Assembly (NCBI RefSeq): GCF_025962655.1
Contig: NZ_JAGFPE010000005.1
Span: 186,001 to 250,000, forward strand
Source of the DNA: Candidatus Symbiopectobacterium sp. NZEC151
Lineage (GTDB): Bacteria; Pseudomonadota; Gammaproteobacteria; Enterobacterales; Enterobacteriaceae
DNA length: 64,000 nt
Direction: 5' to 3'
Position numbers and translations under genes: made by a program. The notes beneath the pieces are model-generated. The model was not told the origin of the DNA and made no database searches. It saw only the letters and a program-made list of their open reading frames with translations. Shown here piece by piece: positions 35,924 to 45,034 of the stretch. Each line of letters starts with the position of its first letter. The first letter of the stretch is position 1.

Positions 35924-36445
35924 ATGATGAGTATTTCGGCAGTAAACAGTAATCAAATCAGTGCGGTGAATAGAGAGACGGTAACCAGTGCTAAAACTGT
36001 CCACATTAAAGATGTTTCCACACTAAAGGCAACGTTGAAAGATGTGAAGAACAGCATAGAGGATTTTTGTAAGGGTCTTGATAAACCAGGGATCTTTAAA
36101 CCGGGTGAAGAGAGTTTTAATCGTCTAAGGGCCGCTTTGGAACGCGTGAACGAGGGCGCAACTACCTTGTTGAGTAAACTCGACGGCTCCTCATATCAGC
36201 ATCATGCGTCGAAACGGACCAACCTGGAAAAAATAAATGTCGACGTTGATCTTTTGCTTAATAAGGTCTGTTCTAAATTCAAGGGTTCACAGCAACAAGC
36301 GCAATTTAATCGAGAAAATGAAGACAGGTACAGAGCAAATCAAGCGGAACGCGCAAAAGCTAACTTTGAGCGTAAGCAACACGCCAATCAGATGATTAAA
36401 GCAGGAAGAGGCGATGAGCTGTATAACGGCGGTATGGTGAAGTAA
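35924..36445 (+). CDS. Hypothetical protein, AT-rich, possibly secreted
   Basis: 173-residue protein I do not recognise. The N-terminus (SISAVNSNQISAVNRETVTSAKT) is rich in Ser, Asn, Thr and Val with no acidic residue before about position 18, a pattern seen in type III secretion signals. The middle (about 35-130) is predicted helical; the C-terminus is highly charged (ERAKANFERKQHANQMIKAG). There is no signal peptide or membrane segment. Its base composition is clearly lower in G+C than its neighbours, which suggests transfer. No hrp box was found upstream. A terminator follows. Start could also be the second Met (35927). Confidence 0.6.
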   Translation: MMSISAVNSNQISAVNRETVTSAKTVHIKDVSTLKATLKDVKNSIEDFCKGLDKPGIFKPGEESFNRLRAALERVNEGATTLLSKLDGSSYQHHASKRTNLEKINVDVDLLLNKVCSKFKGSQQQAQFNRENEDRYRANQAERAKANFERKQHANQMIKAGRGDELYNGGMVK

Positions 36446-36483
36446 CGGGCTATTAGCGCAGTTGTACCCTTGAGAATATCCTG

Positions 36484-36520
36484 AACGTAACGCCCTGCTA
36501 AAGTAGGGCGTTACGTTTTG
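36484..36520 (+). terminator. Intrinsic terminator after the AT-rich gene
   Basis: AACGTAACGCCCT and AGGGCGTTACGTT form a perfect 13-bp stem around 8 bases, followed by TTG. It lies between the AT-rich gene and the convergent ssb. Confidence 0.8.
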
Positions 36521-36548
36521 ATGGGACCTTGTTTTACCTACCCAAGGC

Positions 36549-37091
36549 TTAGAACGGAATATCGTCGTCAAAGTCCATCGGGGGTTCATTGCCGCCAGGC
36601 ATCGGGGCGTTGTTCTGTTGGCGCGGTGCTTGCTGTGCGCCACCGCTGAAGGCCTGACCGCCCTGAGGCTGCTGCGGTTGTCCCCAGCCACCCTGCGGTG
36701 CGCTGTTGCCTGCGTTGCCGCCTGCCGGTGCGCCACCGCCTTGACGGCCGCCCAGCATCTGCATAGAGCCGGAGATATCGACCACCACTTCTGTAGTGTA
36801 ACGATCCTGTCCGCCCTGATCCTGCCATTTACGCGTGCGCAGTTGACCTTCGACATACACCTGTGAGCCTTTGCGCAGGTATTCTCCAGCCACTTCAGCC
36901 AGCTTTCCGTACAGCGTGACCCGGTGCCATTCTGTGCGCTCTTTCTGCTCGCCGGTCTGCTTGTCGCGCCAGGTATCTGACGTGGCCAGAGTCAGGTTAG
37001 CAACGGCACCACCGTTCGGCAGATAACGGACTTCCGGGTCTTGCCCCAGATTCCCGACAAGAATCACTTTATTAACGCCTCTGCTGGCCAT
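36549..37091 (-). CDS. ssb: Single-stranded DNA-binding protein
   Basis: 180-residue SSB. The N-terminal OB fold (about 1-112) starts [26 protein letters not shown] and includes [20 protein letters not shown] Gly/Gln/Pro-rich linker follows and the acidic tip MDFDDDIPF ends the protein; it recruits replication and repair partners. It is divergent from uvrA with a LexA-type box between them, exactly as in E. coli. Confidence 0.97.
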   Translation of the reverse strand: MASRGVNKVILVGNLGQDPEVRYLPNGGAVANLTLATSDTWRDKQTGEQKERTEWHRVTLYGKLAEVAGEYLRKGSQVYVEGQLRTRKWQDQGGQDRYTTEVVVDISGSMQMLGGRQGGGAPAGGNAGNSAPQGGWGQPQQPQGGQAFSGGAQQAPRQQNNAPMPGGNEPPMDFDDDIPF

Positions 37092-37218
37092 GCTTGTGTC
37101 TCCTGATGAGTCAATACGTAAAGTCTAAGCCAGAAATCATAACATGCCAGCACAGTGCTGAGTACCCGCGATGTTGCATCCACACTTTTTTTATTGGTTA
37201 CATTGTTGCATCAGAGTA

Positions 37219-37234
37219 CTGGATATTTATTCAG
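37219..37234. promoter_or_regulatory. LexA (SOS) box between ssb and uvrA
   Basis: CTGGATATTTATTCAG fits the CTG-N10-CAG LexA pattern and stands where the shared ssb/uvrA SOS box lies in E. coli, 160 bp before the uvrA start. Confidence 0.82.
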
Positions 37235-37396
37235 TTTTTTGTTAGCGTATTTTTTCTGCTTGTCCCCCCACTGAGCCGCCGTCTGCGGTGCTAAAAAACG
37301 CAGCGGGTGATTTTTTGTGTCATAATTGCACGTTTCGTACCGGTTATCTCCGCCTGCGGGATGATGAAAATAGCGTTAACTCCGGGATGTATGTGA

Positions 37397-40228
37397 ATGG
37401 ATAAGATCGAAGTTCGTGGTGCCCGTACTCATAACCTCAAAAATATCAATCTGATAATTCCGCGCGATAAACTGATTGTGGTCACCGGGCTGTCGGGGTC
37501 CGGTAAGTCGTCGCTGGCGTTCGATACCCTGTACGCGGAAGGGCAGCGGCGCTACGTTGAATCGTTGTCTGCCTATGCGCGCCAGTTTCTCTCGTTAATG
37601 GAGAAACCGGACGTCGACCATATCGAAGGGTTGTCACCGGCGATTTCCATCGAGCAAAAATCCACGTCTCACAACCCGCGCTCAACCGTGGGCACCATCA
37701 CCGAGATTCACGACTATTTGCGTCTGCTCTTTGCCCGCGTGGGTGAGCCGCGCTGTCCGGATCACGATGTGCCGCTGGCGGCGCAGACGGTTAGCCAGAT
37801 GGTGGATAACGTGCTGGCGCAGCCGGAAGGTACTCGCCTGATGCTGCTTGCGCCCATTGTTAAAGATCGCAAAGGGGAGCACACCAAAACGCTGGAAAAC
37901 CTGGCGACACAAGGCTATATCCGCGCCCGTATCGACGGCGAGGTGTGCGATCTTTCCGATCCGCCCAAGCTGGAATTACAGAAGAAACACACCATCGAAG
38001 TGGTGGTCGATCGTTTCAAAGTGCGTGAAGATTTGGCACAGCGTCTGGCGGAATCGTTTGAAACCGCGCTGGAGCTTTCCGGCGGTAGCGCTATCGTGGC
38101 GGATATGGATGACAGCAAGCTGCCTGAACTGCTGTTCTCCGCCAACTTTGCTTGCCCGCAGTGTGGCTACAGCATGCATGAGCTCGAGCCGCGTATGTTC
38201 TCCTTTAACAATCCGGCAGGCGCGTGCCCGAGCTGTGATGGGTTGGGCGTGCAGCAGTTCTTCGATCCGGCGCGCGTGGTGCAAAACGGTGAGCTGTCAC
38301 TGGCGGGCGGTGCGATTCGTGGCTGGGATCGACGTAACTTTTACTATTTTCAGATGCTGCGCTCCCTGGCGGAGCATTACCGCTTTGACGTCGAGGCACC
38401 TTACGACAGCCTGAGTGAAAAAATTCGTCACGTCATTCTTTACGGCTCTGGTAAAGACACCATCGAATTCAAATACATCAACGATCGTGGCGATACGTCC
38501 GTGCGACGCCATCCCTTCGAGGGCGTGTTGAATAACATGGAGCGGCGCTACAAGGAAACCGAATCAAGCGCAGTGCGCGAAGAGCTGGCCAAGTTCATCA
38601 GCAACCGCCCTTGTGCCAGTTGCAGCGGCACGCGTCTGCGTAAGGAAGCGCGCCATGTGTTTGTCGAACAGACCACGCTGCCGCAGATTTCCGACATGAG
38701 CATCGGCCATGCGATGACATTCTTCCAAAACATGAAGCTGAGTGGGCAACGCGCGCAGATTGCCGAGAAAGTGCTGAAGGAGATCGGCGATCGTTTGAAG
38801 TTCCTGGTGAACGTCGGGTTGAACTACCTGTCGCTGTCGCGTTCTGCCGAAACGCTTTCCGGCGGTGAAGCGCAACGTATCCGACTGGCGAGCCAAATTG
38901 GTGCCGGGCTGGTCGGGGTGATGTACGTACTGGATGAACCTTCCATTGGCTTGCACCAGCGGGACAACGAACGCCTGCTGGAGACATTGATCCATCTGCG
39001 CAATCTGGGCAACACGGTGATTGTGGTGGAGCATGATGAAGACGCCATTCGCGCGGCGGATCATGTGATTGATATCGGACCGGGCGCGGGGGTGCACGGC
39101 GGTCAGGTGGTGGCAGAAGGCTCGGTAGAACAGATTATGGCGGTGCCTGAATCGCTGACCGGCCAGTACCTGAGCGGTGAGCGGAAAATCTCAGTGCCGT
39201 CGCAACGGGTGCCTGCCGATCCGACCAAAGTGTTGAAGCTGGTGGGTGCAAAGGGCAACAACCTGAAAGATGTCACGCTGACGCTGCCAGTCGGGTTGTT
39301 CACCTGTATCACCGGTGTCTCCGGTTCGGGTAAATCGACGCTGATTAACGACACGCTGTTTCCGCTGGCGCAACGTCAGCTCAATGGCGCAACGCTGGCG
39401 GAACCGGCAGCGTACCGTGAGATTCATGGCCTTGAGCATTTTGATAAGGTGATCGATATCGATCAAAGCCCGATTGGGCGCACACCGCGTTCCAACCCGG
39501 CGACCTACACCGGCGTATTTACTCCTATCCGTGAACTGTTTGCCGGTGTGCCAGAGGCGAGAAGCCGCGGATACAACCCCGGGCGTTTCAGTTTTAACGT
39601 GCGCGGTGGGCGCTGTGAGGCCTGTCAGGGCGATGGCGTCATCAAAGTGGAGATGCACTTCCTGCCGGATATCTATGTGCCTTGCGATCAGTGCAAAGGC
39701 AAACGCTACAACCGTGAAACGCTGGAAATCAAATACAAAGGTAAAAGCATTCACGAAGTGCTGGAAATGACCATTGAAGAGGCGCGTGATTTCTTTGATG
39801 CCATTCCTGCGTTGGCGCGCAAGCTGCAAACCCTTATCGACGTGGGGCTTTCCTATATCCGTCTTGGCCAGTCGGCTACCACGCTCTCCGGCGGTGAAGC
39901 ACAACGTGTGAAACTCTCCCGCGAGTTGTCCAAGCGGGGAACGGGTCAGACCCTGTATATTCTTGACGAGCCGACCACCGGCCTGCATTTTGCCGATATT
40001 CAGCAACTGCTGGACGTGTTGCACCAGCTGCGCGATCAGGGCAACACCATTGTGGTGATTGAGCACAATCTGGATGTGATTAAAACCGCAGACTGGATTG
40101 TGGACCTGGGGCCGGAAGGGGGCAGCGGTGGCGGTCAAATACTGGTGTCCGGCACCCCGGAGACGGTAGCCAATTGCGAAGCGTCGCACACTGCCCGTTT
40201 CCTCAAGCCGATATTGGCACGCAAGTAG
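37397..40228 (+). CDS. uvrA: Excinuclease ABC subunit A
   Basis: 943-residue damage-recognition ATPase of nucleotide excision repair (E. coli 940). It begins [19 protein letters not shown]. Two ABC units are present: Walker [10 protein letters not shown] near residue 31 and GVSGSGKST near 640, with signature [12 protein letters not shown] and [12 protein letters not shown]. Zinc-binding cysteines lie in CPQC...CPSC and CEACQGDG...CDQCKGK. LexA control is likely from the upstream box. Confidence 0.97.
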   Translation: MDKIEVRGARTHNLKNINLIIPRDKLIVVTGLSGSGKSSLAFDTLYAEGQRRYVESLSAYARQFLSLMEKPDVDHIEGLSPAISIEQKSTSHNPRSTVGTITEIHDYLRLLFARVGEPRCPDHDVPLAAQTVSQMVDNVLAQPEGTRLMLLAPIVKDRKGEHTKTLENLATQGYIRARIDGEVCDLSDPPKLELQKKHTIEVVVDRFKVREDLAQRLAESFETALELSGGSAIVADMDDSKLPELLFSANFACPQCGYSMHELEPRMFSFNNPAGACPSCDGLGVQQFFDPARVVQNGELSLAGGAIRGWDRRNFYYFQMLRSLAEHYRFDVEAPYDSLSEKIRHVILYGSGKDTIEFKYINDRGDTSVRRHPFEGVLNNMERRYKETESSAVREELAKFISNRPCASCSGTRLRKEARHVFVEQTTLPQISDMSIGHAMTFFQNMKLSGQRAQIAEKVLKEIGDRLKFLVNVGLNYLSLSRSAETLSGGEAQRIRLASQIGAGLVGVMYVLDEPSIGLHQRDNERLLETLIHLRNLGNTVIVVEHDEDAIRAADHVIDIGPGAGVHGGQVVAEGSVEQIMAVPESLTGQYLSGERKISVPSQRVPADPTKVLKLVGAKGNNLKDVTLTLPVGLFTCITGVSGSGKSTLINDTLFPLAQRQLNGATLAEPAAYREIHGLEHFDKVIDIDQSPIGRTPRSNPATYTGVFTPIRELFAGVPEARSRGYNPGRFSFNVRGGRCEACQGDGVIKVEMHFLPDIYVPCDQCKGKRYNRETLEIKYKGKSIHEVLEMTIEEARDFFDAIPALARKLQTLIDVGLSYIRLGQSATTLSGGEAQRVKLSRELSKRGTGQTLYILDEPTTGLHFADIQQLLDVLHQLRDQGNTIVVIEHNLDVIKTADWIVDLGPEGGSGGGQILVSGTPETVANCEASHTARFLKPILARK

Positions 40229-40234
40229 TGCTGT

Positions 40235-40267
40235 TCACGACGCCCGGTGTTGCGCCGGGCGTCGTGA
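40235..40267 (+). terminator. Hairpin after uvrA
   Basis: TCACGACGCCCGG and CCGGGCGTCGTGA form a perfect 13-bp stem around TGTTGCG. Only TTAT follows, so the T run is weak. Confidence 0.65.
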
Positions 40268-40882
40268 TTATAAAGGGGGCCACGTTTACTTTTTATTTCG
40301 ATAAGCACCGCCTTCGCTGTCATGCGCTTATTTCACGCTATTCCTCTCAGCAATAAATATCCTTTCGAACAGAATCACACGAGAATTATTTTCTATTTTC
40401 TCTGTGTATGACGCGCCACTTATCCTATTAAAAAATAGCCGCAGAGGTATCTTTTACTTATTGCATGATTCTGTCGATCGATCCACTCATATTGATAGGT
40501 TTTGACTTTTATTTGTTAATTTTTAAGTGATTAAAACGATCAATGGTGTAAAGATGATATGCTTACTGCCGATAAACCTAGAGACATCAGGGGTAATCTG
40601 GGGCGAAACGAAGCAGACAACAACATCAGCAACGTATTATGACGGCGATTGCTGGGTAACATTAAGCCGCAATTCTTAGCGTCAGATTTTATTTTTTCGA
40701 TGATAGCACTGAATAATGGGTGAGGGGATGCTATTTCCCTAACATCGACAAAACAGCCATTTATATTGCTTAGTGTTAACGCGAGACAGGCTTCGCCAGC
40801 AACAGATCATCACTCATTCTGATGGGATTTAACAATGGAAGAATAACCTGGCTGTGATACGCAATATGGGAAGGAGTGAAGA
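40268..40882. other. Intergenic region before the second chemoreceptor gene
   Basis: About 615 bp, AT-rich in the first half, with no credible ORF. The only clear element is the sigma28 promoter at 40549-40575, which leaves a leader of about 300 bases before the chemoreceptor start. The leader has no hairpin I can defend. Confidence 0.5.
40549..40575 (+). promoter_or_regulatory. Sigma28 (FliA) promoter of the chemoreceptor gene
   Basis: TAAA (40549-40552), 15 bases, then GCCGATAA (40568-40575): an exact match to the flagellar class III consensus in both boxes and spacing. Expression should follow the flagellar regulon. Confidence 0.85.
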
Positions 40883-42550
40883 ATGAATATCGCTAACTGG
40901 CGCATCGGTTATCGTCTCGGCAGTGGATTTGCTTTTCTGGTACTGATGCTGTTTGTGGTCAATGCGTTCTCAATCTCGAAACTATCGTTGTTTCATGAAG
41001 ATGCGAAGCTGATTGTCACGCGGGTTTATCCTGATACGGTGACAACCACCGATCTTATCGATGTGGTGAACAGCACGCTGGTTGCCTACCAGCGACTGCT
41101 GCTGGTTACCGATCCGGCTCAAGTGAAAAGCACGCTGGAGATGCTGGGCGATCTGCGCAAACGCGGCGGTCAGTTGCTGGATAAATTGGTCGCCAGCAAT
41201 AGCCCCGAGGCGTCGCAACAGATTATTCGGGATATCCAACAGATTCGCCCACAGTTTCTGGCATCTGGCGATAAGATTATCGCGTCATTGAACGCCGGGG
41301 ATCGTGAGGCGGGTGTGCGTGAATTCACTACTGCCATGAATGACATACAGCGCAACTACCGCGAGCAAGTGCGCAAACTGGTCGCCTTTCAAAACGGCAC
41401 CATGTCCAAAACCCTCGACACCATGACGGCCACATACAATCAAACGCGTTTGCTGCTGGTGCTGATCTGCCTGGCGGCGGCAGCGGCGGGCGGTATGATC
41501 GCCTGGCTGATTACGCGCAGCGTGACCCGCCCGATTCATCAGGCGCTGGAGTTGGCCGATCGCGTAGCGCAGGGCGATCTTACTTACCACGTACAGGCTG
41601 TCCATCAGGATGAAACCGGTTTGCTGCTCAAGGCATTGGATAACATGAACAGCAGCTTGCGTCATATTGTGGGTCAAGTGCGCGACGGCGCCGAGGCGAT
41701 TTCTACTGCGGCTTCGCAGATTGCCGCCGGTAATCAGGATCTCTCGGCGCGTACCGAAGAACAGGCCAGCTCGCTGGAACAAACCGCCTCCTCCATGGAA
41801 GAGCTGACCTCAACCATCAAGAACACCGCCGATAACACCCGTCAGGCAACGTCGGTTTCGCATCAGGCATCGGATGCGGCCAAAAACAGCAGTGAAGTGA
41901 TGCTCTCGGTGACGCAAAAAATGCGCGGTATTCAATCGTCATCGCAGCGTATGGCTGAGATTATCGGCGTTATCGACAGCATTGCGTTTCAAACTAATAT
42001 TCTGGCACTCAATGCGGCGGTTGAAGCGGCGCGCGCGGGTGAGCAAGGACGCGGTTTTGCCGTGGTTGCCAGCGAAGTGCGTTCACTGGCGCAGCGCAGC
42101 GCGACGGCGGCCAAGGAGATTAAGACGTTGATCGATGATTCCGTCAGCAACATTCAGGACGGGATGAGTCTGGTAGACAGTGCCGATGAAACCCTGGGTC
42201 GTTTGACCAACCATGTGCAGGATGTTAACGCGATCATTGCGGAGATTTCCCAAGCCAGCCAAGAGCAGAGCGATGGCGTCAGCCAGATTAACGTCGCCGT
42301 TGGACAGATTGATACCACGACTCAGCAGAATGCTGCGTTGGTGGAAGAGTCAGCCGCGGCGGCGATGTCGCTGCAATCTCAGGCTTCGGCATTAACCCAT
42401 ACGGTGAGCGCATTCAAACTTAACGCCGGGGAGACGGTTGCCACGCCGTTGACCGCGCGGGAATCAACGGTTACCCGGCCTGCCAAGCCTACGCTGGCGT
42501 TAGCTACAGGCACCTCCGCACAGAATAATCAGGACTGGACCTCGTTTTGA
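40883..42550 (+). CDS. Methyl-accepting chemotaxis protein with 4HB sensor
   Basis: 555-residue chemoreceptor. The first membrane helix is about residues 11-31, a four-helix-bundle type periplasmic sensor runs to about 188, and the second helix (LLLVLICLAAAAAGGMIAWLI) leads to a HAMP domain (about 213-265). The signalling tip has [21 protein letters not shown]. The C-terminus ends in DWTSF, which resembles the NWETF-type CheR/CheB-docking pentapeptide, so this can be a high-abundance receptor. A ribosome site GGAGTG precedes ATG 40883 and an exact sigma28 promoter lies upstream. Ligand unknown. Confidence 0.92.
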   Translation: MNIANWRIGYRLGSGFAFLVLMLFVVNAFSISKLSLFHEDAKLIVTRVYPDTVTTTDLIDVVNSTLVAYQRLLLVTDPAQVKSTLEMLGDLRKRGGQLLDKLVASNSPEASQQIIRDIQQIRPQFLASGDKIIASLNAGDREAGVREFTTAMNDIQRNYREQVRKLVAFQNGTMSKTLDTMTATYNQTRLLLVLICLAAAAAGGMIAWLITRSVTRPIHQALELADRVAQGDLTYHVQAVHQDETGLLLKALDNMNSSLRHIVGQVRDGAEAISTAASQIAAGNQDLSARTEEQASSLEQTASSMEELTSTIKNTADNTRQATSVSHQASDAAKNSSEVMLSVTQKMRGIQSSSQRMAEIIGVIDSIAFQTNILALNAAVEAARAGEQGRGFAVVASEVRSLAQRSATAAKEIKTLIDDSVSNIQDGMSLVDSADETLGRLTNHVQDVNAIIAEISQASQEQSDGVSQINVAVGQIDTTTQQNAALVEESAAAAMSLQSQASALTHTVSAFKLNAGETVATPLTARESTVTRPAKPTLALATGTSAQNNQDWTSF

Positions 42551-42560
42551 TCTCTCTTCT

Positions 42561-42590
42561 GGGCGCAGCATTGGCAGCGCCCATTCATTT
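42561..42590 (+). terminator. Weak hairpin after the chemoreceptor gene
   Basis: GGGCGC (42561-42566) pairs with GCGCCC (42577-42582), followed by ATTCATTT. The stem is short and the T run is broken. Confidence 0.4.
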
Positions 42591-42645
42591 ACGTTGCTCG
42601 ACAGCAGAGAACCGACGAACCCGCTGCGTCCATGAAACTGATACT

Positions 42646-42673
42646 TGCCAAGCTGCCTGTGCGGCAGTGCACT
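42646..42673 (-). repeat. Degenerate CRISPR-type repeat in inverted orientation
   Basis: Read on the minus strand the unit begins GTGCACTGCC, has the loop GCACA, then GGCAGCTT, and decays in its last five bases. It is the same repeat type as the array to its right but points the other way. It is separated from the palindromic first unit of that array by 31 bases. Confidence 0.7.
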
Positions 42674-42704
42674 AGCGTTTCTTTCCGCCGGATAATCTGT
42701 GATT

Positions 42705-42976
42705 TTCTAAACTGCCTATACGGCAGCTTAGAAATCCCGTTGATTTATAACTATGCCGCCTTAATCGTGCACTGCCGTATAGGCAGCTTAGAAAGCTGAG
42801 GGAGCCCCCACTTGCTTGCATGCACAGTGCACTGCCGAATAGGCAGCTTATAAATGGAAATGGGCGCAACTGCGTGCCGGATATCGGTGCACTGCCGCAT
42901 AGGCAGCTTAGAAAATCAACCTGAAGCCGTCAGGCCCTAAACCCGCTGTTCACTGCCGTACAGGCAGTATTATTCT
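42705..42976 (+). CRISPR. Orphan, decayed type I-F-like CRISPR array (5 repeats, 4 spacers)
   Basis: Repeats of 28 bp begin GTGCACTGCC and end GGCAGCTTAGAAA, as in type I-F arrays. They lie at 42768-42795, 42828-42855, 42888-42915 and, decayed at its 3' end, 42949-42976. The first unit (42705-42735) is abnormal: two TTAGAAA-type ends face each other around CTGCC-TATAC-GGCAG. Three spacers are exactly 32 bp, the I-F norm, and the fourth is 33. The stem is invariant while the loop differs in nearly every repeat (GTATA, GAATA, GCATA, GTACA). No cas gene and no AT-rich leader are present, so it looks like a non-growing relic. A terminator stands 38 bp to the right. Confidence 0.85.
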
Positions 42977-43013
42977 TTACGTAATATATCAGTGTGTTGG
43001 GAATAGATATCAC

Positions 43014-43045
43014 CCGTAGCCAAGTAAAAGGTTACGGGGTTTTTC
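43014..43045 (+). terminator. Intrinsic terminator downstream of the CRISPR array
   Basis: CCCGTAGCC pairs with GGTTACGGG (one G-T pair) around AAGTAAAA and is followed by GTTTTT. It would end a plus-strand transcript from the chemoreceptor gene or the array. Confidence 0.75.
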
Positions 43046-43059
43046 TTTCCCCTCCAGCA

Positions 43060-44679
43060 CTAATCATTTTGCTGCTTATGCAGCATTAGCGCCAAATCCT
43101 CAGGGATATCCTGCACGATCACTTTATTGCGCCCAGCCTTTTTAGCGCGATACAGCGCGTTATCAGCGGTTTTTAGTGCGGCATCGATAGGCACTTCTTT
43201 CGGCAGGAAGGAGGTTACGCCAATCGAAATGGTGATGTGTTGGCAGATGGGAAAACTCATTTCTGCGACATTTTTGCGAAGCCGCTCGGCGATGACCACG
43301 GCCAGATGGATATCAATGCCGGGCAGCAGCATCAAAAACTCTTCACCGCCGGTTCGGCACACCAGATCCGTTTTGCGCGAGTTGGTTTTAAGATGCCGTC
43401 CCAGCATTTTAATCACTTCATCACCCACATCGTGCCCGTAGGTGTCATTGACATTTTTAAAGTGATCAATGTCGATAACAATCACTGAAACGACGCTGTT
43501 GTTGAGCAGCGACATTTCAATGTTTTCATGCAATCCACGCCGATTGAGCAGGCCGGTGAGCGGGTCGGTGTGAGCCTGCGAGCTGAGTTTTCCAATACGT
43601 TTATGCAGCAGAATAGTGCCCCACAGGATAACGCGCTTTAGGTGCTCAACTTCGAAATACCAGGAGGATACTGCGCGAATCTTGCTGATGACATCGGGAT
43701 CGTCCATACGGCTGGCTGCCAATCCCAGCATGCGCAGCGGTTTGGCGATATAGATGGTCAGCAAGGTAATCATAAATAAAGTGATGAGCAGCACCGGAGC
43801 GCTTTTCTTGGTCACATCAATCATTACGTTATTTAATGCCTGAGTGACAATATCCTCGGTTTGTAGCGTAAGAATAATCCAATCCGCGCGTTTAACTTTG
43901 GCAAACCCGGCTAAAAATGTTGCGCCTTGTGAATCTGTCAGACGAAAATTGCCTTTATTCCCTAATAGCGCCATCTGTTTTAAAGAGTTGTCGTCTATTT
44001 TTTGCCCAATTCGATTTTTATCATGATGATAAATAATTGTGCCATCTTTATTGAGGACAAAGGTATCGTAATTATCGTCATCAAACTGCGAATTCATAAA
44101 TTCATTTGTAGCATTGCGGTTGTTGAGATAAATAGAACCGCCGACGTACCCTAACTGTTCACCATCGGCATTGTGGATAGGAACAGAAATATAGACAATC
44201 AGGTTGCCAATCAGAGAAACATAGGGCTGGCTGATAAAAAAGGTGTTGGCCTGAATGGCGGCCGCATGGGAAGGGGATGTCAGCCGCGCATCAATGACCC
44301 CTGGTTGTAATGGCGAGAACGCGCGAACATAGCCCTGTTTATCAATGACCGACACGGAGTTGAAGCGATGGCCAATCTGCCGAATTCGCTCGATCTCATT
44401 TTGCAGCGTGTCGGCATTTTTCATGTTATCGGCGAGCAGTTGGGCGCTAAAACTGAGCTGTGACTGGGAAGAGGAAAAAAAAGTTTCGACGGTATTTGCG
44501 AGTTTTAATGAATAGTTAAGGTTTATTTTAAAAAACTGATCGGTCAATAATTTTTTTTGCGTGTCGTAGAAGGCGAAATAGCTATTTACAAAAATAACTG
44601 ACATACCGGAAAGTGCGATGAATAGAATGAGACGTCGTAAATTGACTTGAAGAATAAAATGCTTCTGAAATGATTTCAT
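43060..44679 (-). CDS. Membrane-bound diguanylate cyclase (dCache and GGDEF)
   Basis: 539-residue protein. The first helix (about residues 13-37) precedes a periplasmic sensor of the double-Cache type (about 40-280); the second helix is near 293-312. The GGDEF domain starts near DPLTGLLNRRGL and has the catalytic GGEEF. Five residues before it lies RKTD, an intact RxxD inhibitory site, so the enzyme should make c-di-GMP and be feedback controlled. Sequence of the sensor (YVGGSIYLNN) suggests a small-molecule ligand. It is next to a chemoreceptor gene and the CRISPR relic. Confidence 0.88.
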   Translation of the reverse strand: MKSFQKHFILQVNLRRLILFIALSGMSVIFVNSYFAFYDTQKKLLTDQFFKINLNYSLKLANTVETFFSSSQSQLSFSAQLLADNMKNADTLQNEIERIRQIGHRFNSVSVIDKQGYVRAFSPLQPGVIDARLTSPSHAAAIQANTFFISQPYVSLIGNLIVYISVPIHNADGEQLGYVGGSIYLNNRNATNEFMNSQFDDDNYDTFVLNKDGTIIYHHDKNRIGQKIDDNSLKQMALLGNKGNFRLTDSQGATFLAGFAKVKRADWIILTLQTEDIVTQALNNVMIDVTKKSAPVLLITLFMITLLTIYIAKPLRMLGLAASRMDDPDVISKIRAVSSWYFEVEHLKRVILWGTILLHKRIGKLSSQAHTDPLTGLLNRRGLHENIEMSLLNNSVVSVIVIDIDHFKNVNDTYGHDVGDEVIKMLGRHLKTNSRKTDLVCRTGGEEFLMLLPGIDIHLAVVIAERLRKNVAEMSFPICQHITISIGVTSFLPKEVPIDAALKTADNALYRAKKAGRNKVIVQDIPEDLALMLHKQQND

Positions 44680-44998
44680 CTATTATTTTTCTGCTTATTA
44701 TTGTTGTCGCAAATCAGTGAGCGATCGGCTGTTCAACATCATGATGTAAGTTAATGATTAAGAAAGTGAATGTGAAAAATACCCTTTCTCTTTCACTGTA
44801 GGGGGAGACTGGCTCCCGTACACCTCAGACTCAGCTGAGGACTGCGCCCTATCCATCGAAATCTGTTGGGTAATAAAATATGGGATATGTCTTAAGTAGT
44901 AGTTCAGCGCAAGCGGGGTGTCAATGTCGCGCTATATAAAAATTTCTTATGAATCACAGTGAAAGGGGAGTGGTTGGAGGAGTGGGATGGCAAAAAGG
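44680..44998. other. Intergenic region between the GGDEF gene and tyrB
   Basis: About 320 bp, AT-rich, upstream of the GGDEF gene. It must hold that gene's promoter. I saw no ORF or conserved RNA in it. Confidence 0.5.
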
Positions 44999-45026
44999 AA
45001 AGGCTTAACGCGGGCGTTAAGCCTTT
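44999..45026 (-). terminator. Intrinsic terminator of tyrB
   Basis: AAAGGCTTAACG and CGTTAAGCCTTT form a perfect 12-bp stem around 4 bases; read on the minus strand it is followed by TTCCTTTTT. It begins 9 bp past the tyrB stop. Confidence 0.85.
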
Positions 45027-45034
45027 GATATGCG

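Noticed and set aside
42672-42869. Minus-strand ORF across the CRISPR array
   Set aside because: Its residues are just translated repeats and spacers (recurrent SCLYGSA-like segments); there is no ribosome site.
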